Positions 1 through 9,700 of a stretch of 64,000 bases of DNA are shown here, in pieces. Both the position numbers and the translations under genes were made by a program. The stretch lies in NCBI RefSeq assembly GCF_018613155.1, contig NZ_JAGGQU010000021.1, positions 1 to 64,000 of the forward strand. The letters are read 5' to 3'. This stretch comes from Bacillus sp. ISL-55. Its GTDB lineage: Bacteria > Bacillota > Bacilli > Bacillales > Cytobacillaceae. Below the pieces are notes generated by a model, which was given only the letters and a program-made list of their open reading frames with translations, ran no database searches and was not told the origin of the DNA. Every line of letters starts with the position of its first letter. The stretch's first letter is position 1.

Positions 1-8
1 AGCACTTA

Positions 9-150
9 TTAGACATTTCAAGAGTAACCTTCTTCAAAATGTCTATTAAACAGCATTTCCTAGACATTTCGAAGTAAACGGGCTTCAAAGTGTCTATTAT
101 GCAGGGGCTCATAGACATTCCGAGGGTATCGGTCTGAAAATGAAAAACTT
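9..150. repeat. Tandem hairpin array, 51-bp period
   Basis: Three units start near 9, 60 and 111. Each opens with (T)TAGACATTT and closes about 26 bp later with the inverse AAATGTCTA, so each unit can fold into a hairpin; the third unit is degenerate. The same family forms a 52-bp array at 24922-25124. The array starts at the window edge and may continue upstream. It has no coding potential that I can see. Confidence 0.7.
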
Positions 151-166
151 TCCTTGGCTAATAGTA

Positions 167-195
167 TTGACATATTATTATCTGAATATTAATAT
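167..195 (+). promoter_or_regulatory. Sigma-A promoter for the T-box/brnQ transcript
   Basis: TTGACA at 167-172 and TAATAT at 190-195 are separated by 17 bp, a near-consensus vegetative promoter, placed just upstream of the T-box leader. Confidence 0.7.
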
Positions 196-231
196 AGTTC
201 TTGTAAATATATTTTACAATAATAAAAATCA

Positions 232-485
232 ATGACGAGAACACGTCCTTTATGGAACCTGATCCCCAGAGAGCCGGTGATTGCTGCAAGCCGGTGTTCA
301 GATTATAGAGGAACATCCTCTCCGAGATGCAAAGCTGAAACTTATTTGCAGTAAGCTTTTGCCGGCTTGTCCGCCGTTAGATGGAACACGTATGATGGTA
401 CGTTGATGAGAGCCGCATGTTTGTGCGGAATCAGGGTGGTAACGCGAGCACAACTCGTCCCTAATTTGGGGCGAGTTTTTTGTTT
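232..485 (+). promoter_or_regulatory. T-box leader, probable isoleucine specifier, upstream of brnQ
   Basis: The leader holds the conserved T-box segment AGGGTGGTAACGCG at 433-446, followed by an intrinsic terminator whose arms are CTCGtCCC and GGGgCGAG (about 454-476) with a T run. Upstream is a stem I-like region with GAGAGCCGG and AAGCCGGTG elements. The likely specifier is ATC (Ile) at 315-317, in the context GAAC-ATC-CTC, so uncharged tRNA-Ile would promote read-through into the branched-chain amino acid transporter. CTC (Leu, 318-320) is the next-best reading. That this is a T-box is near certain; the specifier is inferred from position. Confidence 0.88.
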
Positions 486-560
486 TTCATTTTATAACAT
501 TCCGTTCCGAATTTCCTATACTCTCAGTGCCAGAACATTATATTAGGAGGAGAAAAAAGG

Positions 561-1904
561 ATGGGAAGCTTAAGAGGTAAAGAAACACTCACGATCGGTC
601 TGATGTTATTTGCATTATTTTTTGGAGCAGGGAATCTGATTTTTCCGCCGTTCCTGGGGCAGGAAGCCGGAGCGAATTTTTGGCCAGCGATGCTTGGTTT
701 TGTTGTTACGGGAGTGGGGCTCCCATTATTGACTGTGGTTGTCATTTCAATGGCTAAGGATGGGGTAAAGGAAATCGGTTCAAGGGTACACCCGGTTTTT
801 GCAGTCGTTTTCAGCGCTGCTGTTTATTTGTCGATTGGGCCTTTCTTCGGTATTCCTAGAAGCGCAAATGTCGCTTTTGAAATGTCCGTTAAACCGTTCC
901 TTGGTGGATCCGGAACAAATTCTCTAGTACTTTTACTGTTTACATTAGTCTTTTTCGCACTCGTTTTCTGGGTTACGTTAAACCCTTCAAAAATGGTTGA
1001 GCGGATTGGCAGCATCCTGACGCCTGTTTTGCTTGCAGCTATCGTCCTGCTTGTGATTGGCAGCTTTTTAAAACTGGATGGATCGTTTGGAGAGGTATCT
1101 GAAAAATACTCGGCAGCACCATTTGCCACTGGTTTCCTTGAAGGGTACCTAACAATGGACACAATCGCTGCATTGGCCTTCGGAATCATTGTTGTTGGGG
1201 CTATCCAGCAGAAAAAATCTCTTGAACGAAAGCAGGTTGTTAGGGAAACACTGAAAGCTGGCGTAATTGCTGGTGTTGGACTGGCTTTTGTATATGTAAC
1301 AGTCGGCCTTCTCGGTGCTAAAATGGCCTCAGTTGGCGAATACGAAAATGGCGGTGCTATTTTAACAGAGTCGGCAAAGCTGATGTTCGGGGCACCTGGC
1401 ATGCTGCTGCTCGGCTTGATTGTAACGCTGGCCTGCTTCACAACCGCTGTTGGCCTTGTTGCGGCGACAAGCCAATTTTTCGCTAAAATGATGCCAAAGG
1501 TTCCTTATAAAACTTACACACTAGTTGTAACCGTGGTTAGCTTATTAATTGCGAATCTTGGTCTTAACCAGATCATTTCGATTTCAGTTCCAGTGTTGAT
1601 CGTTCTATACCCGATCACTATCGTGCTTGTTATGCTATCTTTCCTGGACCGTTTTTTCAAGGGATCTCGTGGAGTTTATGTCGGTGCGGTGTTTGCAACG
1701 ACACTTGTTAGCGTAGTTGACGGTTTGAAAACATTCGGAGTTGAGTCTGAAGCATTAGCATCACTTTTAAAATCACTGCCGCTGTATGCGGAGGGACTCG
1801 GCTGGCTGCTGCCCGCTCTTGTTGGCGCTCTTGTTGGCGCACTTGCTGGCTGGATCTTCACAAAGTTGGGATTACCCAGGAATTTAAATACAGCTTCAGA
1901 ATAG
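561..1904 (+). CDS. brnQ: Branched-chain amino acid:cation symporter, BrnQ/LIVCS family
   Basis: A 447-residue integral membrane protein with about 12 hydrophobic segments. The N-terminus carries the family signature ALFFGAGNLIFPP (residues about 18-30), and internal segments such as TAREF-free Gly/Ala-rich helices fit LIVCS carriers. It would import Leu, Ile and Val with Na+ or H+ across the cytoplasmic membrane. The start ATG follows TAGGAGGAG with good spacing. The gene is monocistronic between the Ile-type T-box leader and a strong terminator, so expression should rise when isoleucyl-tRNA is uncharged. The exact amino-acid preference cannot be read from sequence. Confidence 0.93.
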   Translation: MGSLRGKETLTIGLMLFALFFGAGNLIFPPFLGQEAGANFWPAMLGFVVTGVGLPLLTVVVISMAKDGVKEIGSRVHPVFAVVFSAAVYLSIGPFFGIPRSANVAFEMSVKPFLGGSGTNSLVLLLFTLVFFALVFWVTLNPSKMVERIGSILTPVLLAAIVLLVIGSFLKLDGSFGEVSEKYSAAPFATGFLEGYLTMDTIAALAFGIIVVGAIQQKKSLERKQVVRETLKAGVIAGVGLAFVYVTVGLLGAKMASVGEYENGGAILTESAKLMFGAPGMLLLGLIVTLACFTTAVGLVAATSQFFAKMMPKVPYKTYTLVVTVVSLLIANLGLNQIISISVPVLIVLYPITIVLVMLSFLDRFFKGSRGVYVGAVFATTLVSVVDGLKTFGVESEALASLLKSLPLYAEGLGWLLPALVGALVGALAGWIFTKLGLPRNLNTASE

Positions 1905-1957
1905 CAAATTAGTCATAAACTCCTGGCTGATTAAGCAAAAGCACCTTTAAAAGACTG

Positions 1958-1987
1958 AACCGGACATGAAAATATGTCCGGTTTTTT
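1958..1987 (+). terminator. Intrinsic terminator of brnQ
   Basis: AACCGGACAT and ATGTCCGGTT form a stem around a short A-rich loop, followed by a TTTTTTATT tract. Confidence 0.85.
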
Positions 1988-2244
1988 ATTATCGGGAATT
2001 CAGTAAACGTTAGATATATATTACAAATACATTGCATCCTCCTTCCACTTCCCCATCATACACACAACATTTCCATATATCCTCCAAAAATAAACAAATA
2101 TTGTCTTCAGATCGTTTTTTTTAAAACACATTATTTCAGTACATTACAAAACCTAGCGATAATGACCTGCATTAGATTTCTTTTTTTACAGCATCAGACC
2201 ATCGCACTAATTTAAAATCCCGTTCAAACCGCTTCCATTTTTTA

Positions 2245-2260
2245 ACGGAATCGTTTTCAT
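2245..2260 (-). promoter_or_regulatory. Candidate CcpA cre box upstream of the GH31 gene
   Basis: Read on the minus strand the site is ATGAAAACGATTCCGT, matching the cre pattern WTGNAANCGNWNNCW except for the last position. It lies within the 460-bp AT-rich gap before a secreted alpha-glucosidase, where catabolite control would make sense. Otherwise 1990-2240 shows only AT-rich sequence. Confidence 0.45.
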
Positions 2261-2290
2261 TCCCGTTCAAGCCCACACTCGGGACTTATG

Positions 2291-2350
2291 ACACCTGCCT
2301 CCAAACAAGTATATACAGGTGTTGACGGCAGTCTGCTAAATCAATAGAGT
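2291..2350 (+). promoter_or_regulatory. Inverted-repeat operator plus promoter of the GH31 gene
   Basis: ACACCTG (2291-2297) and CAGGTGT (2316-2322) form a 7-bp inverted repeat with 18 bp between the arms. It abuts a -35-like TTGACG (2322-2327) followed 17 bp later by TAGAGT (2345-2350). A start site near 2357 would favour the downstream ATG at 2385 for the gene. The cognate regulator is unknown and not in the window. Confidence 0.4.
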
Positions 2351-2384
2351 CAGTGAGGTAGAAAAATTGAATGGAGTTGTAGAC

Positions 2385-4925
2385 ATGAGACCTATGAACA
2401 AAACGCTAAGATTGTTTGTCATGATCAGCACTGTGATCATGCTGGCACTTTCAGCGAACTTAAACTCTGCCTTTGCAGCTGTTACACAGCCAGAAGCAGA
2501 TACACCTTTGAAAAAGGAAAATCTGCAAAAGCTGTCAGCTCAAAGCGTCAAGAAATTGGACAATGGTGTTCAATTCGACTTAGGAGAATACAATGCATTT
2601 ATTCGTATTTTTTCAAAAGATCTTGTAAAAGTTTCTATTTTAAAAGATGGAGAGAAGGAAGAGTTTTCTCCTGCGATTAAAAAGCAACAATGGGAGACTC
2701 CAAGATTCAAGACACAGGATGGCAAAAAGGAATTCACCATTTCAACGGATGAATTGACCATCAAAATCAGCAAAGCACCATTTGGTGTGAAGTTTATGGA
2801 CAAGCAAGGGAATGTCATTAATGAAGACTACTTGCAAAATGGTTCGGCCGCTGGTTATGAAGACGGCAAGCCATATGTTTTCAAGAAAACCGAAAAAGGC
2901 GAGAACTTCTATGGTTTCGGTGAGCAGGCTGGCTTGAACTTCAACCAGCGCGGTGAAAGTATCGGCATGTGGAACACAGATGCTTATTCATATGAAAAAG
3001 ACACGAAATATGTTTATACTTCTATTCCTTTCTTCATCGGTTTGAAGGATAAAAAAGCTTACGGAATACTTTTCGATAATTCCTACCGTTCTTACTATGA
3101 AATGGCGAGCGAGTCAGATGACTACTATTACTTTTATGCCAATGGCGGCCCTCTTACGTACTATTTCATGAACGGACCTGAAATCTCGGATGTACTGGAT
3201 GTTTATACAGAATTAACCGGTAAAATGGACATGCCTGCAAAATGGACATTAGGTCTGCACCAAAGTAAGTGGGGATACACAGCGGATGAGATCGTGAATG
3301 TGGCGAAAACATACCGCGAAAAGAATATTCCCTTGGATACGATGCACTTTGACATTGATTACATGGATGGATACCGTGTATTCACTTGGGACGAGAAATA
3401 CAAGCAAGCATTGAAACAGCTGAAGTCCATGCCTGGATTCCACGCAATCGCAATCAATGATCCAGCTGTTAAGCAGGATGAAAACTACCGTTTGTACCAG
3501 GAAGGCACGAAAAATGATTACTGGGGAAAGAATGCAGACGGGACACCGTTCATTGGTCCAGTCTGGCCAGGACAATCTGCTTTCCCTGACTTCTCAAAAG
3601 AAGAAGTCCGCACATGGTGGGCTAAGAACCACAACATCTTGTTTGATGAAGGAATTGACGGTATCTGGAACGATATGAATGAGCCTGCTGTATTCCTTGA
3701 TGATGAAAAGCATAATCATACGATGCCGCTCGATTCTTATTTTGGCTATGAAAATGATAAAAAACTGCATACTGAATACCATAATCTATACGGACATGAT
3801 GAAGCAGAAGCAACCTATAATGCTTGGGGAATGCACAAGCCAAATGTACGTCCTTTCGTTCTGACTCGTGACATGTTTGCCGGAACACAGCGCTATGCTG
3901 CACTTTGGACTGGCGATAACGTAAGTAACTGGGAACACTTGCAAATGTCTATCCCTATGAACACCAATATCGGTCTTTCTGGGGTATCATTCGTAGGAAA
4001 CGATATCGGCGGTTTCGCTCAGCGTCCGGATGCTGAATTGTTTGCGCGCTGGATTGAAGTCGGAGCATTCCTGCCATTCTCTCGTATCCATTATGATAGT
4101 GATGCCAAAGCCGCGATCAAACAGGGCCAGGAGCCTTGGGCATTTGGTCCGGAAGTTGAAGAAATCTCCAAGAAATACATCGAAATGCGTTACCAGTTGA
4201 TGCCTTACCTTTACAATGCATTCAGGGATTCTTCTGAAACGGGCACACCGGTCCAGCAGCCGCTTGTCTACCATTACCAGGAAGATGAGAACACTTATGA
4301 CATCAACGACCAGTTCATGTTTGGCGATTCGATGATGCTTGCTCCTGTTGTTACACAAGGCCAGACTAGCCGTGACGTATACCTGCCACAGGGTGAAACA
4401 TGGGTAGATTTCTGGTCAAACAAAGAGTATGACGGTGGACAAACAATCAAGGTGGATGCACCACTTGGTCACCTGCCAATCTTCGTGAAGAAGGATTCAA
4501 TGATTCCGACTCGTGAAATACAGCAATATACAGGTGAAAAAGACCTGACCAATCTTGTATTGGACACATACCTTAAAAATGAAGCAACATACAGCTTCTA
4601 TGAAGATGACGGTGAATCACTTGACCATCGCATGGGTGAATTTGATGTAACGGATTTCCAGATCAAGAAAAACGGTAACAAAATCGAGTTCTCTAAAACG
4701 ATGTCAGCTGACAATTACGATTCAGCGATCAAGCAATACACATTGAAGCTGAATAATGAAAAAGCGCCTAGAAAAGTCCAGGCAGCTCAAAATCATTACA
4801 AAGCAGCTAAGTCAATGAAAGAGATGACAGATACTCAACGTTCATATTTCTATGAAACTGAAACGAAAACTCTGTACGTAAACGTTCCAGCAGAGGAAAG
4901 CAAAAAAGTACAAATTAAATTTTAA
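2385..4925 (+). CDS. Secreted glycoside hydrolase family 31 alpha-glucosidase-type enzyme
   Basis: A protein of 846 residues from the ATG at 2385. A Sec signal peptide spans residues about 1-32 (hydrophobic core, cleavage near AFA-A). It is followed by a galactose-mutarotase-like N-domain, the GH31 barrel and a C-terminal beta region. The catalytic nucleophile is the first Asp of GIWNDMNEP (D430); the acid/base is the Asp of WTGDN (D511). GH31 retaining enzymes hydrolyse or transfer alpha-glucosyl units. With a GH66 enzyme downstream, isomalto-oligosaccharides or dextran are likely substrates, but this is inference. GGAG at 2373-2376 suits the chosen start; an in-frame TTG at 2367 would add six residues, including an Asp that is odd in a signal peptide. 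No surface-anchor motif is seen. Confidence 0.88.
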   Translation: MRPMNKTLRLFVMISTVIMLALSANLNSAFAAVTQPEADTPLKKENLQKLSAQSVKKLDNGVQFDLGEYNAFIRIFSKDLVKVSILKDGEKEEFSPAIKKQQWETPRFKTQDGKKEFTISTDELTIKISKAPFGVKFMDKQGNVINEDYLQNGSAAGYEDGKPYVFKKTEKGENFYGFGEQAGLNFNQRGESIGMWNTDAYSYEKDTKYVYTSIPFFIGLKDKKAYGILFDNSYRSYYEMASESDDYYYFYANGGPLTYYFMNGPEISDVLDVYTELTGKMDMPAKWTLGLHQSKWGYTADEIVNVAKTYREKNIPLDTMHFDIDYMDGYRVFTWDEKYKQALKQLKSMPGFHAIAINDPAVKQDENYRLYQEGTKNDYWGKNADGTPFIGPVWPGQSAFPDFSKEEVRTWWAKNHNILFDEGIDGIWNDMNEPAVFLDDEKHNHTMPLDSYFGYENDKKLHTEYHNLYGHDEAEATYNAWGMHKPNVRPFVLTRDMFAGTQRYAALWTGDNVSNWEHLQMSIPMNTNIGLSGVSFVGNDIGGFAQRPDAELFARWIEVGAFLPFSRIHYDSDAKAAIKQGQEPWAFGPEVEEISKKYIEMRYQLMPYLYNAFRDSSETGTPVQQPLVYHYQEDENTYDINDQFMFGDSMMLAPVVTQGQTSRDVYLPQGETWVDFWSNKEYDGGQTIKVDAPLGHLPIFVKKDSMIPTREIQQYTGEKDLTNLVLDTYLKNEATYSFYEDDGESLDHRMGEFDVTDFQIKKNGNKIEFSKTMSADNYDSAIKQYTLKLNNEKAPRKVQAAQNHYKAAKSMKEMTDTQRSYFYETETKTLYVNVPAEESKKVQIKF

Positions 4926-4932
4926 TGAATTT

Positions 4933-4967
4933 AGGGACTAATCATAATTGTGATTAGTCCCTTCTAT
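4933..4967 (+). terminator. Intrinsic terminator after the GH31 gene
   Basis: AGGGACTAATCA and TGATTAGTCCCT form a perfect 12-bp stem with a 6-nt loop, followed by a T-rich stretch. Confidence 0.85.
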
Positions 4968-5042
4968 TATTTTTGATAATTGGTGGTGACGAGATGAAGC
5001 AAAAAAAGAAATGGCTTATTTTATTGTTTTCTGGTATTCATT

Positions 5043-6737
5043 ATGATGAACCCAAATCCAAAAGAGCAATCTCAAAAGCAAAAGCCTGTTCATGTGCAGA
5101 ACCTGTTCACAGACTTGCAAACAGATCAAGCTCGATACTCTCCAGGTGAAAAAGTAGACTTCAAACTGAATACAAACGCCACGGCTTATAATATCAAAGT
5201 TTCCTATTTTCATTTAGATAAGAAATTGAAAGAGGAAATTTTCGTAAACAAAGGCTCCTGGTCATGGGCTCCGCCGAAGACCGATTTCAAAGGATACCTG
5301 ATTGAAGTTGAATTATCTGCTGGAAACGAAATACAAACCGAGACAATAGCTGTAGATGTGTCCAGTAACTGGCGCAAATTTCCCCGTTACGGTTTCCTAT
5401 CGGGCTTCGACGATATGCCTTCCGAAAACATAAAAAAAATGATCTCGTCGTTAAATCGATATCACCTCAATGGATTGCAATTCTATGATTGGCATTTTGA
5501 ACATCAACAGCCACTCAAGCTGAACTCTGACGTCCCTGCATTACATTGGCAGGATGTAGCGAACCGGAATATATCACTTCATACCATAAACCAATACATT
5601 TTTTTCGCCCACGAACGTAATATGGAAACAATGGCCTACAACTTATTGTATGGCTCTTTCGAAGACAGAGGGCTTGAATACGACTGGCATTTGTTCAAGG
5701 ACCGTGAACGGACAGAGATTGACCAGCACCCCCTTCCTGATGAGTGGAAAAGCAATATCAACATCATGAATCCTACCAATCCATGGTGGCAGGACTATCT
5801 GATTGACCAGCAGCGTTCGGTTTATGAGGCCCTTCCCTTCGACGGATGGCATATTGACCAGCTAGGTGATCGCGGCGAAGTCTTTAATGAGTGGGGAGAC
5901 CAAATATTGATCGATGAAAGCTTTGCTCCATTTTTAAAAAAGTTCAAAAACAACTTTCCCGGCAAACAGATTGTCATGAATGCAGTGAACCAGTATGGAC
6001 AAGCTTCGATCTCACAGGCATCACCAGCCTTCTTATATACGGAAGTCTGGGATGAATTTAGATATTTCAATGACCTCAAAAAAATCCTTGATGAAAACTC
6101 CTCTCTTTCAGGCGGAAAGAGTTCGGTTCTTGCTGCTTATATGAATTACCAGCATTCCAACCAGCCAGGTGAATTCAATGAACCTGGTATATTGCTCGCG
6201 AATTCGGTTATTTTTGCGAATGGAGGCGCCCATCTCGAGCTTGGAGAACATATGCTGTCCAAAGAATATTTCCCTCATAACCAGTTACAGCTTCCAGCTA
6301 ATTTAGAAAGGAAACTGATTTCTTATTACGATTTCCTGACAGGATATGAAAATTTGTTAAGAGATTCCGTAACTGAATCAGATGTTTCACTGGAATCAAA
6401 AGATGGATTGCCATTATCCATTGATGCAGCAAAGCAGAATGAACTTTGGGTCATTGCGAAGAAGAAAGAGAATAAAAAAGTTCTTCACTTCATTAATTTC
6501 CTTGATGCCAATTCAATGGAATGGCAAGATACAAACGGCGACCAGGCAAAGCCGGAAACGCAGAAAAACCTTGCCTTTGTAATGACTGATGATAAAAAAG
6601 CAGAGAAGATCTGGATGGCTTCTCCGGATGTCAAAGGCGGGAAACCCATCTCCATTCCTTTTAGACAAAATGGGGATAAAATCATTCTCACTCTGCCGTC
6701 GCTCACATATTGGGATATGGTGGTCATTGAATATTAA
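5043..6737 (+). CDS. Glycoside hydrolase family 66 dextranase-like protein; N-terminus frameshifted
   Basis: Family GH66 covers endo-dextranases and cycloisomaltooligosaccharide glucanotransferases. The protein shows an N-terminal beta domain (about 20-110), then the barrel with YGFLSGFD, LQFYDWHFEH, the nucleophile region GWHIDQLG (D272) and acid/base candidate YTEVWDE (E334), and a C-terminal beta region. The open frame begins at ATG 5043, but a better start, ATG 4994 after GGTGGTG, lies in another frame. The two join if the seven-A run at 5001-5007 is one base shorter, giving a basic, hydrophobic leader reading roughly MKQKRNGLFYCFLVF. So the enzyme was probably secreted. Either a sequencing error, a real mutation or slippage explains the break. 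It partners with the GH31 gene upstream. Confidence 0.82.
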   Translation: MMNPNPKEQSQKQKPVHVQNLFTDLQTDQARYSPGEKVDFKLNTNATAYNIKVSYFHLDKKLKEEIFVNKGSWSWAPPKTDFKGYLIEVELSAGNEIQTETIAVDVSSNWRKFPRYGFLSGFDDMPSENIKKMISSLNRYHLNGLQFYDWHFEHQQPLKLNSDVPALHWQDVANRNISLHTINQYIFFAHERNMETMAYNLLYGSFEDRGLEYDWHLFKDRERTEIDQHPLPDEWKSNINIMNPTNPWWQDYLIDQQRSVYEALPFDGWHIDQLGDRGEVFNEWGDQILIDESFAPFLKKFKNNFPGKQIVMNAVNQYGQASISQASPAFLYTEVWDEFRYFNDLKKILDENSSLSGGKSSVLAAYMNYQHSNQPGEFNEPGILLANSVIFANGGAHLELGEHMLSKEYFPHNQLQLPANLERKLISYYDFLTGYENLLRDSVTESDVSLESKDGLPLSIDAAKQNELWVIAKKKENKKVLHFINFLDANSMEWQDTNGDQAKPETQKNLAFVMTDDKKAEKIWMASPDVKGGKPISIPFRQNGDKIILTLPSLTYWDMVVIEY

Positions 6738-6748
6738 TGATATAAAAA

Positions 6749-6776
6749 GAGGCTGCAGCGTGCAGCCTCTTTTTTC
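6749..6776. terminator. Bidirectional terminator between GH66 and MMPL genes
   Basis: AGAGGCTGCA-gcg-TGCAGCCTCT is a 10-bp stem flanked by A run on the left and T run on the right, serving the convergent genes on both sides. Confidence 0.85.
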
Positions 6777-6784
6777 CCATTCAC

Positions 6785-9700
6785 TTACGCTCGTTTAAAC
6801 GGCCACCAGTTTGCTTCACCAAAGTTCTTCACAAGTACCGGGATGAACAGCGGCAGCATGATGAATGCGTATAAGAACAATCCTACCAGGAGGATCGATG
6901 CGATTTGGAGCAAGGACATCATTCCTGATGGCATCATCGCCGCGAAGGTACCGCCCAGGATGATGGCTGCCGAAATGATGACAGTTCCCATCTTTTTCAT
7001 CGACAGCAGCATCGCTTCAGAGATTGATAGATTCTTATATTCATTGAAACGATCCATCAAGAAGATGCTGTAGTCGACTCCAAGAGCAACCAGGATGACG
7101 AATGCAAAGAACGGTACTGCCCAGCTGATGCCAGAATAACCAAGGATATCTACATAAATGACCTCATTGACAGCCATAGCAGTATAATAGGTTAAAATCA
7201 ATGAGCCGATAATGTAGATTGGCATGATGATCGAACGGAACAGGAAGACCAGGATGATGCCTATCCCGAGCAGCATCAGGATTACTGTCCGTGAATAATC
7301 CTGCCCTGACATTGTATCAAGGTCCGCGTTCGTGCTCGTGATACCGCCGATTGCCACATCTGCGTTCTCAAGCTTCGTCCCTTTCGTCGCACGCTTGACT
7401 GCTTCCTCGATTTCAGCCACCTGAGCCATCGCTTCATTTGAATAAGGATTTGCTTCAAAGATAACGTCCATCGTCATGACTTTACGGTCGTTTGACATAT
7501 AAACATCAAATACCTGGGTGAATTCTTCACTCTCAAGAACGTCAGCTGGCAAATAAAACCCCTTGGAATCCGATTCAGCCAGTCCATCCAAATATTCCTG
7601 CGCAGAGACAAGACCTTCAGATACCTGGTTCAAGCCATCTGTGCTCTGGCTAAGACCATTTGTGAGCTGGCTCAACTGGCCGCCGAGACCGCCAAATCCT
7701 GAAAGCAATTGTTGCTGACCGGCATTGATTCCAGTCAACCCATCCGATAACTTAGGGAAGTTAGCAACAATCTGCCCCTGTCCATCAGCGAGCTGATTCA
7801 ATTCCGCCTGCTGCTGCTCGATTCCGTCGATGAGCTGTTGAAGGCCAGGGCCGAAGTTTGCCTGCTGGGTAAGGGCTCCGGCAAAGACTTCGTTTGTTTG
7901 GGCCATGCCGCCAGTAATCAGCGCAAGTTTTTGGTTCAATTCATTTATCCCATCTGATGCTCCAGCTAATTTTTGTTGATATATACCTAGGGCTCCTTTT
8001 AACTTCTGGTAATCTCCATCTGTCTTTAAAGTGCCGTCTCTATTTTCCAAATAGCTGAATAGTTGTCCATTCGTTTCTGAGATTCCATTCGATAGCTGAG
8101 CAACACCAGCGTCAGCTTCCTTGTACCCAGCTTCAATCTTTGCAAGGCCAGTCTGCATCTCCACATACTTCCCCTGTAGCTCCTGATACCCAGCCAGCAA
8201 TGCCTCAGCTCCAGCCTTAGCTTCTGCTAATCCAGCCTGAATCTGATCAGACCCGACAGATCCCTGGCGGATGCCATTTTCGATTTTTGCCAGGTTGTTC
8301 TGGATTTCACCGAGGCCTGACTTGATTTCGGTTGTGCCATTAATCAGCTGGTTGATGCCGTCAGCAGCACCTTCCAATTCTGGAGCTGATTTAGACAGCT
8401 CAGCTTCTGCTTCCTGAAGGCCTTCACTGATTTTATCCAGGCCTTCTTTTCCTTCTCCAAGGCCTGAACCAAGGGTTTCTGCTTGCTTTGAAACAAAGAA
8501 GTCTTCGATTGGTTCACCGGTTGGTCTTGTGACCGAGCGGACTGTATCAACGAGGTCGACCTTTTCCAATTCAGAGCTGATTTTCTCAGCCAGCTCGATG
8601 TATTCAGCTGAATCCATTCTTTCGTCATTTTTCAGGATGACCTGTGTCGGCATCGATTCACCAGGTCCAAAGCTATCGGCAATGGCATTGAATGCCTTGA
8701 TTGAGTTTACATCGCCACTGATTTCATCCAATGAGTTATAGCTTAACTCCCCATCGTAGGCAAACAGGAACGGTACGCATACCGCGGCTACGATTAGGAG
8801 GCTGAGAAATGGGCGGGCCAGTGAAAAGCTGCCGACCGTTCCCCATAGCTTGCTTTCACCATGTTCAGCGCTTTGTTTAGAAGGCCAGAATATCTTTTGT
8901 CCTAATACCGCCATAAAAAATGGGACAATCGTGAATAATCCAAGCAAAAGCATCGCGACACCAATCGCTACTGCTGCAGCAGATTGGTAGAGAATGAATT
9001 GCGAGAACCCAATAGCGGCAAATCCTATCATAACAGCTACACCGCTGAAAAATACTGTACGTCCCGCATTCTTGTATGTCGCGACAATCGCAGCCGGCAC
9101 GCTTTCATGATGTGTCATCTCTTCCTTAAATCGGCTTAGCAGCAAGATACAATAATCTGTGCCGATTCCGAACAGAACGGCCACAAGGAAGATTTGCGTA
9201 TAGTTCGAGAGCGGAAAGTTGAATTGATCAACAAGCATCGCTACGATTGATTGTGATACAAGGTATGACATCCCCACTGTCAGTAACGGAATGACAGGTG
9301 CGACGACTGACCTGAACACAAGCAGCAGCACAACAAGGATAAAGACAACCGTAATGCCTTCTGTCTTCTTCAAGCCTTCTTCAGAGCTGTTCATCAAGTC
9401 CTCGTTTATTAGCCACTGACTTGTGTAATAATAGTCAACGTCAACGTTTTCAATTGTTTCATAGAGCAGCTTGCTGACTTCTGCTGGTTCACGGTCATTC
9501 CAGCTGACCGTAACAGATGTAAGGATGGACTTTCCATCCTCGGAGACAAGCTGATCCTTCAGACTTTCTTCATTGAAATGTGTCAGGATATCGGTGATAC
9601 CGATTTCCTCACTATTTTTTTCAAGCTCGGAGATTGCCTTCTCCGCCTCCTTGATTTCTTCCTGTGTCAATTTCTTTTCACTATGGAAAACAAGTGCGAC

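Noticed and set aside
824-1441. 205-codon minus-strand frame inside brnQ
   Set aside because: It is antisense to a clear transporter; the Ser/Pro/Thr-rich composition is typical of a shadow frame.
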